Origin: Microglena sp. YARC
Lineage: Eukaryota; Chlorophyta; Chlorophyceae; Chlamydomonadales; Chlamydomonadaceae
Assembly (NCBI GenBank): GCA_022414725.1
Contig: CM039466.1
Coordinates: forward strand, 14,683,779-14,747,778
Reading direction: 5' to 3'
Length of the DNA stretch: 64,000 nucleotides
Positions 1-10,200 of this stretch are shown one piece after another. Position 1 is the stretch's first letter. The number at the start of each line of letters is the position of its first letter. The notes beneath the pieces are model-generated. The model ran no database searches. It saw nothing but the letters and a program-made list of their open reading frames with translations, and was not told the DNA's origin. The position numbers and the translations under genes are program-made.

Positions 1-21
1 TCTTACAATAAAAATCGTAAG
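1..21. terminator. Hairpin just downstream of the minus-strand gene
   Basis: The window opens with an imperfect stem of the form CTTAC...GTAAG around an A/T loop. It lies about 24 bp beyond the stop codon (45) of the minus-strand gene. The same hairpin type occurs twice at the 3' end of the ankyrin gene near 13.5 kb, so it is read as a probable 3'-end signal. The left part may be cut by the window edge. Confidence 0.4.
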
Positions 22-44
22 TATAATTCATTAGTAAAAAACGG

Positions 45-3000
45 CTATGTGTCAAACATCTTACTCCTCCTCCTCCCCCCCCTCCTCGTCCTCCTCTTCC
101 TCCTCCTTCTCCTCCTCCATGTCCCATCCCCATCTTCCTCCTCCTCCATCTCCTCCTCCTCAGCAATGTCTGCATTGTCTCCATCCGATTGCACAGCCTC
201 TGCCCTGGTGTCCTTCTCAATGGATTGACAAGCTAGGAGCATGCTTGTGTGGTACTTTCTCTGGATCTTCATACCCTTGGTGGGTTCGCAGCTAAATTGA
301 AATGCGTCAATGGGAATATCGCCCGTCCATGTTGCTTTTCTCCTAACCCCCACGGTAATAGGCACAAGCTTGTGGTCCATCCAATCTTCTGGCCAAGTTG
401 GGTATTGTGTTTCAGTGTACACCAACTTCTGAGCCCCAGAGTACAAGGGCTTTAAATACACACATTCCACTTCTCCATTCACTGGTGGTGATTTGACCTC
501 CACCACGTCCCATCCTCTCAATCCGCTAGAGTCATCCATTTTGTACCTTGACCACAGCGACATGACCAACAACCAAATCAGTAGTGGGCTCGTAGGCTAT
601 TCTTCTATCCGGCTTCGTCCCTTGTGAAGAATATAAGTACAAGACATCCTCCTCCTCTGGCCTTTCCATATTAGTCTCCAAAGTGTGTGCGACCTTCATA
701 GTCTTGGCAATCTCGTTACTTGCAGGTAAAATGTCTGACACATCCATGGACAAGTCATCCAATGCTGCTATCAAGCGCTTGGCCATTGATTTCTCAGACT
801 GTGTCAGAACACGACTGGTTGCTGACAACTCCGATGGGAAGTCGACAAAATGTTGGTCTTTCGGGTACTCCCCAGTCACAGCATCATCTGGTTGAGTGCT
901 CCAATAACTCTTCTCAACGTTGAAGAAATCAGTCCACCACTTATTGCTGGCTTCCCAAGTTTCACGAAGCTTCTCGGCAATATGTTTGAAGGACTGGGCA
1001 TGGATGGGCCATCGGCTGCTGGTTCATCCATCGGCTGCTGGTCATCGGCTGCTGGTTCTAGAAGGTCCTCCGCTGCGTGTCGTACACGGACATCAGCTAC
1101 GGGTCCTGCACGGTCGTCACCGGCGGTTTGTACAGGACCATCGGCCATGTGGCCTGCAAGGACGTCACCTCCGGGCTTCTCGTTATGAATAGTCTTCCAG
1201 ACAGCCGCCCAGTTTGCCTCGATATTCTCGAGCTCTTCAATCTTGATCTTGGGGGCTTCCTTAAATACTGTTCTGGTGTCCACCAGTGGGAAGCCTTGGA
1301 GGACGTAAATAGGTTCAGCGTCATTGTCCCACTGTCCTCTCCAAGATCCTGACTCGTCATACTCCTTGTAATAGACCCCTGCAATTGTTGGTGTGCAAAC
1401 ATGTATTGTATATTAGTGAATCATTTAGGACACCCATATTCCTCCCGACTATACTCGGGAGCATCCCTTGGATAATACATCCTAGGTCCTAGGTACAACT
1501 TCCTTTGTATCATTTAATTTATATTGAAGACTGTACATGTAAATCAATGAGGACATGGTGACTACAGCTAGCTTCTGCGTACGCTGTGGTGTCCTTAATC
1601 TCACGTCCCTAGAGTATTTATATTTCTTGGATGTAACAATTTCAATTTCAATTTCAATGAGGACATGGCACACCCATATTCCTCCCGAGCATAATCGGGA
1701 GCATTGTGCAGACAGTACATACACGCACGGTAGCATTTAATTTGTAAATATCAGTATATCAAGTATTCTTACCGACTCTCCCGTTGGGACCTTTCGTTAT
1801 CTTGAATGCGTGTAAACGGCGATTAACTCCTTTGACGGTGCTAGTGCCATGACCGAACAACTTGTAAACGTTGTCTAGGAGGACAGCGGAGAAGTCCCCT
1901 ATAGAGGTCACGACGTCTTGCCTTGTGTAAGGGCCCATTTTCTTGAATAAGTTACCAACAATGCCCATCAGATGGTCCAGGGTGTACACTTCCATGTTCT
2001 TTAACCCTTGCGAGATCACAGAGTACTTTTGGTCAAGATTGCTATGTGTGTGTCCGGGAGGGAGGAAATGGACGTACACTTCCTCAAACCAGTTCATCTC
2101 AACCAACAAGGACAAGTATGCGAACATGAAAGCGTTCTTGTTGTCCTTTGCCGCGTTGTCCATTTGCAAGAAGCAATACGGTGGAAGCTGCCCCTCTTCT
2201 TCAAGGACCCGGTTGAAGAAATGTTGGAAGCATGATATAGTCAGATTGATGGACTGCGAGTAGAATGGCAAAGCCCAATAACCAATGAAGCCTCTTCCCT
2301 GGGAGAATAATCCTGAGTTAACATAGAAGGAAACATGAAGTCAGAATATTAGCATGAGAATATTATCATCAGTTGACTTACTTTTTGTTAAGTAATCATT
2401 TCAAGTTTTAAATACTGTGTATGCTCCCGATTATGCTCGGGAGGACATGTCCTACATGCGCTGTATTTGTACTCACCCATGATGCGTGTCTTTAGAAGTT
2501 CACCTCCTGCGGTCTTCTTTGTATGTGAGAAGTGGCGTGACTGAGGAAGATTAGTCTTCTTGTTGTCCATTGCATCAGCGGATGCGTGCAAGAAGAGCTT
2601 CGGATACTGTTCAGACAGTTTTTCACGGATGTCATACCTACGCCGACCAATGGAAATCTGATTACGGTGCACAGCCTGACTCTGACGAAGTTCATCAACT
2701 GCTGGCTGAAACGTAGTGGTCAGGAGTCTGGCTCGGTACTTGACGCAGTCGTCGCACTTGGCAAAAGGCTGCCAAGTCTTTATCTTCACGTTCCACCAAT
2801 GTGCATGCCATAGTTTACGCAAACTGCTGTATAATGTTCTGGGAGGAACCATGCCGTTCTTCTTCATGTCCCTAAAGACAGCTTGCTTGCTTGGAAATAT
2901 GCCGCAATGTAAAAAAATCAAAGGGCGCATGACCTTAGATTTTTTCCTTCCTCTAGATCCTGGAGCATATGAAGTCTGGTGCGGCATTGACTCCCCAAAC

Positions 3001-3852
3001 TCATCTACGAGAGATTTCATCGCAGCGTTGAAATTGTCCCTCAACACTGCGGGTGCACTCCTCTTCCTCCTCACCTTCACAGCAGGTTCAAACCTAGACA
3101 GGGTCCAATGGAACGAGGTTAGGTCGCTTATTGTTATGGATGCTCCCGATTATAATCGGGAGGGTAGAATGGATCATTATACGGTTGCCTGATGTATTGG
3201 GTTGTCCCGAGCATAATCGGGAGGAAGCAAAGTGCACTGTAACCACATGAGAATTCGGGATAACTTACTCTCTGTTGTTTTTGATCTGACCACTTATCGG
3301 TAGCCATGCATTTGAACCGATTACGGATGCAGCCTGATAAAATGACTTGCAAACGTCAACGCCCAATATCCTGAACGAGCAAAAGAATCGTTAAGTTCGA
3401 GTCATAATACATTTCAAAAATCTTTAGGCGCATCAGGCGCATCAGGCGCTTCAGGCGCAAGATCAAATTATTGACAACCTACCTTTGTGAGTAACGGTTC
3501 TACACGGATGTAACAATTTCAAATTTCAAATTACAACCTACCTTGTCGACACACTCCTTGTCCCTGTCTTGCGATCCCGCTTGCTTGCCAGTGCATTCAA
3601 TTCGATGTAGCATCGACGTTGCCTTTCGGCAGGTTCGAGCTCGGCGAATTCATTTCGTCGTTCGCGAATTACATCCTGTGGGAGTACCAAGTGACATGTG
3701 TTCTTGCACTTACAGGTAATAAGCTTGTCGAATTGATTCACGGTATCAGAGTTGGTAACTATGTCGCTCTCTTCGGCTGGCACGGTTTCGATCGCATCGT
3801 CGCCACTGGAATTCTCGAAATCTAGTTGTCGACGTCGAGGTACCGGCAACAT
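45..3852 (-). CDS. Five-exon gene for a DUF7869-type (transposase-like) protein, damaged near its 3' end
   Basis: The proposed exons on the minus strand are 3852-3542, 3370-3269, 3093-2477, 2312-1773 and 1378-45. All four introns have GT donors and AG acceptors, and reading phase is kept across every junction, which strongly supports splicing. The start at 3852 is the first ATG of exon 1; an upstream exon is possible. Exon 4 carries the DUF7869 signature: a QMDN motif followed by the PPGHTHSNLDQ motif. This is an RNase-H-like fold found in large families of uncharacterised, probably transposon-derived eukaryotic proteins. Exon 3 has an N-terminal region with a CDDC motif. In exon 5 the frame changes near 1000-1015, in a GGC/TGG-rich repeat, and again near 535, so the copy may be decaying. 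The C-terminus is an acidic run followed by an arginine run, encoded by a GGA-rich microsatellite. It is divergent to the gene at 4239. Cellular role unknown; a large-transposon origin is an inference. Confidence 0.75.
1442..1701. repeat. Two palindromic hairpin repeats in intron 4 of the DUF7869 gene
   Basis: Palindromes at 1442-1461 and 1682-1701 have the form CTCCCGA(N6)TCGGGAG. Both lie inside the 394-bp intron 1379-1772. Both are flanked by the same CACCCATATTC sequence, so a unit larger than the hairpin was copied. Confidence 0.85.
2424..2443. repeat. Palindromic hairpin repeat in intron 3 of the DUF7869 gene
   Basis: CTCCCGATTATGCTCGGGAG lies in the 164-bp intron 2313-2476. It belongs to the same family as the arrays in the divergent neighbour. 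Confidence 0.85.
3143..3222. repeat. Two palindromic hairpin repeats in intron 2 of the DUF7869 gene
   Basis: A perfect palindrome lies at 3143-3162 and a slightly shorter one at 3205-3222, both inside the 175-bp intron 3094-3268. Intron 1 (3371-3541) has no hairpin; it holds a short GCATCAGGC direct repeat instead. Confidence 0.85.
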
Positions 3853-4238
3853 AGGCTCAACCCAGTGGTGTATGCCCAATCCAATTCCTGGGAAGGGGTA
3901 GCGTCCATTTTGCCCCTTCCCCTCAAAGAAACTAAGCCTGCCAAGATGATAAGAAGGAATCGACAGTGGGCCTGCCGTCGGGTGAGTGATCGCGGAACCC
4001 GGGACCAGCCAAATGTACCGGGGTCGATCTGTACCGCTACCAGCAGACTAGACCGGGACCAGCAACTTCCGACTATACTCGGGAGCTTTGACATAGACCG
4101 GGCCTAGCAAACTGCAAGGGCTAATACTGTAAGAATCAATTCGGGAACACAAGACTGTATTTTGCAGTACGTGAATAACTAGAGGCCATAGTTCGACGCT
4201 GTCCAAGGTCCTATCAGTTTGCTTGCTATGTCGGTATT
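3853..4238. promoter_or_regulatory. Shared 5' region of the divergent gene pair
   Basis: This 386-bp gap separates the first proposed codons of two divergently transcribed spliced genes, so it probably contains both promoters and 5' UTRs. One imperfect copy of the hairpin family (about 4067-4085) is present, the only copy seen outside an intron. I see no clear TATA box. An unannotated 5' exon of either gene could also lie here. Confidence 0.45.
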
Positions 4239-7200
4239 ATGCCGCCGAAGGACCCTGACGAGGTGAATTCTTTTAAGAGACCCCTTCTTCCTAACTTCCA
4301 ACCTACGCAAACCGATTCACGTCGTAAACAAACGCGGAGAGACATTTTCTCCAACTTCGTAACAACCCATTCAAGGGTTGTTCCCGGGAAAATACCTAAG
4401 CAGCAACCTGTGCAACCTAAACCTTTACGCTCTGGTGCTGTAGCTACCCAGCCTGCGCAACCTCGACGACCAGCTGCAGTGCCTGCGCAACCTCGACAAC
4501 CAGCTGCAGTGCCTGCGAAACCTCGACTGTTGCAACCTAGGACTCTGTCCTTCAATACAGTTGAGAGCTTTGCGAACAGTAGCATGTCCCCTCCAAAAGG
4601 TGGTGGTGTCACAAGCAAGTCTAAACAAGTCCGTGCAGCAGAAAACTTACCTGAGGAACGTACACCAGGAGCTGATGCGGTAACACGTGAAGGGGTAAGA
4701 GAGGGGCCACCACAACAACCACCTATTGGTTGGGTTGAAGGACCTCACAACCCTGATGGACCCCTTGGATTTACCGAGATCGCCAGAGATGACAGTGATG
4801 CAGACTCCAAATTGTATTGGGCACCATATGTCACCTTCACCTACGTGGGTAATGAAGAGGATCGATTAGGCGTGCACAAGATAGGTATCGTCGCATGGGA
4901 CAGTGAACGAGATGCGCTTCTTCGCAAGGGTAGCAAGAACAAGATGGAAAGCAAATCTTTATTCCGTGCCCGGCTATAGTCAAGTAAGTTCAGATGGGTG
5001 TTGCTTATGAATTTGGACTGCATGTATTCTGAGTACATGTTTTCTGTATCATTCTCTTGTTGGGTTTGTCAATGCTCCCGATTATGATCGGGAGGACTGT
5101 GCGTATTCCGAGTACATGTTTTTTGAATCATTCGCTCGTTTGGTTTGTCAATGCTCCCGATTATGATCGGGAGGACTGTGTGTATTCCGAGTTCATGTTT
5201 TCTGTATCATTCGCGCGTTGGGTTTGTCAATGCTCCCGATTATGATCGGGAGGACTGTGTGTATGCCGAGTACATGTTTTCTGTATCATTCTCTCGTTGG
5301 GTTTGTCAATGCTCCCGATTATGATCGGGAGGACTGTGTGTATGCCGAGTACATGTTTTCTGTATCATTCGCTCGTTGGGTTTGTCAATGCTCCCGATTA
5401 TGATCGGGAGGACTGCATGTATTCTGAGTACATGTTTTCTGTATCATTCTCTTGTTGGGTTTGTCAATGCTCCCGATTATGATCGGGAGGACTGTGCGTA
5501 TTCCGAGTACATGTTTTTTGAATCATTCTCTTGTTGGGTTTGTCGATGCTCCCGATTATGATCGGGAGGACTGTGCGTATTCCGAGTACATGTTTTCTGT
5601 ATCATTCGCTCGTTTGGTTTGTCAATGCTCCCGATTATGATCGGGAGGACTGTGTGTATTCCGAGTTCATGTTTTCTGTATCATTCGCGCGTTGGGTTTG
5701 TCAATGCTCCCGATTATGATCGGGAGGACTGTGTGTATGCCGAGTACATGTTTTCTGTATCATTCTCTCGTTGGGTTTGTCAATGCTCCCGATTATGATC
5801 GGGAGGACTGTGTGTATGCCGAGTTCATGTTTTCTGTATCATTCGCTCGTTGGGTTTGTCAATGCTCCCGATTATGATCGGGAGGACTGTGTGTATTCCG
5901 AGTACATGTTTTCTGTATCATTCTCTCGTTGGGTTTGTCAATGCTCCCGATTATGATCGGGAGGACTGTGTGTATGCCGAGTACATGTTTTCTGTATCAT
6001 TCGCGCGTTGGGTTTGTCAATGCTCCCGATTATGATCGGGAGGACTGTGTGTATGCCGAGTACATGTTTTCTGTATCATTCTCTCGTTGGGTTTGTCAAT
6101 GCTCCCGACTACGATCGGGAGGACTGTGTGTATGCCGAGTACATGTTTTCTGTATCATTCTCTCGTTGGGTTTGTCAATGCTCCCGACTACGATCGGGAG
6201 GACTGTGTGTATGCCGAGTACATGTTTTCTGTATCATTCCCGCGTTGGGTTTGTCAATGCTCCCGACTACGATCGGGAGGACTGTGTGTATGCCGAGTAC
6301 ATGTTTTCTGTATCATTCCCGCGTTGGGTTTTTCAATGCTCCCGACTACGATCGGGAGGACTGTGTGTATGCCGAGTACATGTTTTCTGTATCATTCTCT
6401 CGTTGGGTTTGTCAATGCTCCCGACTACGATCGGGAGGACTGTGGGTTTTTCTCTACATAATCTGAATCATTTGCTCTACCAACCTATTTGTCTTACGCA
6501 GCGTCCACGATGACGGTACCGTGGAAGTAAAAGTCAACGCGGGCGAGCAGGTTTTGGGATGCGGTGTCATGGACGAATGGACCAAGGCGCGCCAAGAGCC
6601 AATGAACATTGAAGTCGTTGCTGGTGGACCAGCCTTCAATGTTACGGCTACGCACTCTCACTGGTTGAGGTTTCGCGGCGAATGCAGGCCAATGTGTGGA
6701 GCTGATGCTTTTTGGTCGACACTCACCCTTGCGGGATCCAAGCCAGCCCAGATGAAGTTACTAGCGTTCGGAGGCCCATGTCTGGAGCCCTATCAAGCAT
6801 ACCAGTTCACATTCTCGCTCTACTCATGGTGGTATAAAATGCGCGGACCTTCTGTTAGCGTCGGCAAGGGCGGATTTATCGCCGACAAAGACCTGGTGGA
6901 AAGTAAGGCGTGGGTTGAGACATGCGAAGGAAAGCTCGGGAACGATTTCAAGGACTTTGGTCCTGGCGACAAGAGGTCACCTCGATCTTTACAAAAAGAG
7001 CCTTCACCTGACGCCGGTAAGAGAGCAATCGAACGGACTGTACTGGTGCACCACGGCTCAGGTCGAATTTTCAAATCTGACAGGTACATTTTGAATATTA
7101 CGTACGCTGTGAGATGTACACCGTTCGAAAACAACCATTGTGTCCTGACCGCAACTGCCGCTTTCAAATTCGATAGGATATTGCGTAACTTCCGCACTCT

Positions 7201-10200
7201 TTCCATTTCCTTCAGGCTCCGCGAAGAAGGCAGGAAGGAAGCGACGAGGTCAGCCACTACAATCAACGAAGAGGGCAGATCGCCGACAACTTTGTATGTT
7301 CATCGTATTCAAATTGTTATCTCCTTTCGCAATCAATCACTCGTTCAGCGTGAATGAACCATTGCAGTCAAGTCTATTCCCTGCATCGTAGTCATGTCGA
7401 TCGCATCAACTTACACACGCGCGTCACTGATTTTGAATACCGTCCTCCTTGGGCGTTCCGGTTATAGTCGGGAGGACTTCGGTCCTCCTTGGGCGTTTTG
7501 TTGTTATCTCCTTTCGCAATCGATCACTCGTTTGCGTGAATGAACCATTGCAGTCAAGTCTGTTCCCTGCATCGTAGTCATGTCGATCGCATCAACTTAA
7601 ACACGCGCATCACTGATTTTGAATACGGTCCTCCTTGGGCGTTCCGATTATAGTCGGGAGGACATCGGATGTTCAATGTTCAATCTTCCGCAATCTTATC
7701 AAATCAACTAAGTCAATGCTCCCGATTATAGTCGGGAGGACAATGGATGTTCAATGCTCAAACTTCCGCAATCTTTCACTAATCAAGTATGTCAATGCTC
7801 CCGAGTATAATCGGCAGGACTCTGGATGTTCAATGCTCAATCTGCAGCAATAATTTACCAATCAACTATGTCAATGCTCCCGAGTATAATCGGCAGGACA
7901 CTGGATGTTCAATCTTCAACCTTCCGCAATAATTTACCAATCAAATATGTCAAAGCTCCCGAGTATAGTCGGGAGGACATCGGATGTTCCATGTTCAATC
8001 TTCCGCAATCTTTTCTAATCAACTAAGTCAATGCTCCCGATTATAGTCGGGAGGACACTGGATGTTCAATGCTCAAACTTCCGCAATCATTCACTAATCA
8101 AGTATGTCAATTCTCCCGAGTATAATCGGCAGGACACTGGATGTTCAATGCTCAAACTTCAGCAATCATTCACTAATCAAGTATGTAAATGCTCCCGAGT
8201 ATAATCGGCAGGACACTGGATGTTCAATCTTCAATCTTCAGCAATAATTTACCAATCAACTATGTCAAAGCTCCCGAGTATAGTCCGGAGGACATCGGAT
8301 GATCAATGTTCAATCTTCTGCAATCTTATCTGATCAACTAAGTCAATGCTCCCGATTATAGTCGGGAGGACACTGGATGTTCAATGCTCAAACTTCCGCA
8401 ATCACTCACTAAACAAGTATGTCAATGCTCCCGAGTATAATCGGCAGGACACTGGATGTTCAATCTTCAATCTTCCGCAGTAATTTACTAATCAACTAAT
8501 TCAATGCTCCCGATTATAGTCGGGAGGACATCGGATGTTCAATGTTCAATCTTCCGCAATCTTTTTCTAATCAACTAAGTCAATGCTCCCGATTATAGTC
8601 GGGAGGACACTAGATGTTCAATGCTCAAACTACCGCAATCATTCACTAATCAAGTATGTCAACTCTCCCGAGTATAATCGGCAGGACACTGGATGTTCAA
8701 TGCTCAAACTTCCGCAATCATTCACTAATCAAGTATGTCAATGCTCCCGAGTATAATCGGCAGCACACTGGATGTCCAATCTTCAATCTGCCGCAATAAT
8801 TTACCAATCAACTATGTCTATGCTCCCGAGTATAATCGGCAGGACACTGGATATTCAATGTTTAATATTCCGCAATCTTTCTGTAATCAACTATGTCAAT
8901 GCTCCCGACCATAGTCGGGAGACACTGGATGTTCAATGTTCTGACCCCTCACTAAGTCAGATATGTTTTATCAATCCCTTCAGGTTTGCTGATCCCAAGA
9001 AGAACCCTGCTGGACACGAGGGCAAAGGCAAGCGTGCTGCGTCGCAGGCTGCAGACAATGCACCAGCCGCAAAGAAACAAACTCCTGTACCCGAACACAA
9101 GATTCATTCCTTGGAGGAGGATTCAGACTTGAACTCAAGAAGTTCTGTCGACACTGTGCCCGGGCCATCTGACGACGATGATGCACCCAAAACCGCTCCT
9201 AAGAAAAGAGGTCGCGGTCAGCCTGGTTCTCAGAAGAAGACTATGTGGAAAGCGAAGAGATCACCGGCAGGAGAGAAGAAAGGGGACAGCATTGGAAACA
9301 TCGAAGGTGATTTGGCTAAGGCTAAGGCTTTCCTGACCGACAAGCATTTTGGTGGAGAGCATTCATTGGACTGCACGAAGTTCCTCCCTCCAAAGCTACC
9401 TGTCAGAATCCGTGTGTTGGACCCTGTTCGAGTCGATCAACTCCTCGCCAATTTTTTGAAAACCACAATGGCCACTGGGAAGGTATTGTTCATGGACATC
9501 AGCAAGGACCTGAAGAATGTATCTCCAGGTTGGGCTAATATTGATCCAAGCAGGCTGGAACAGACGTTCAACAACATCTCCAATGTGAAAGGGGAGTTTG
9601 GCGAGCCATGGATCATCGGAGGGTACCACAGCTCCCAAGCCTTCATCAAGTGGGCAGCAGACCGCCCTGGTGAAATTCCTCTGCGCAATTGCTTCGTGTA
9701 CCGGTTGTCAGAGGTGGAGGGTGCCACGTACGACGAGAAGCTTCAGAACGCTCGCCTCCTTTCCCTTTTGGACAACACAAGCGGCCAGTCGACTGAGGGG
9801 TACGACTCTCAGCCATTTTTGGTTTCTACCTTCCTGTGGCGTGAATTGTACCTTCAGGCAGGCTGTCCCGCTCGGACTGAGAAGGGGCATCAGTCAGACC
9901 AGTACAACAACTTCAAAACTCTGTGTGTCACCGGGGACGAGAAGTTGTCGAAGTCTTTTGCTAGCCAGGGGGGTGCCACCGTGCCACGCTTCAAAGTCGT
10001 GAGCTTGGACGAAGAGTCCTACAAGAAGGCTTTCCTGATCATGTCCTCCATGGACGACCGGGAGAAGATCGGCGCCGACCACCTTGTTGAGCGCCTACAG
10101 AACGTGGAGCCTCCGCCTCCGCCAAACGATGAGGAGGAAGAGGAGGGGGACTACGAGGAAGCTGCACCTGGATCCCATGGGAAAAGGGCTAAGGGAAAGG

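Noticed and set aside
5041..6513. Overlapping 61- to 194-codon open frames (MLPIMIGRTV...) across the first hairpin array
   Set aside because: They are translations of a 79-bp tandem repeat inside an intron, present in several staggered copies with no independent support.
5041..8930. CRISPR-like array (palindromic repeat with spacers)
   Set aside because: The spacers are themselves near-identical within each array, the DNA is eukaryotic, and the arrays sit inside introns with good splice sites.
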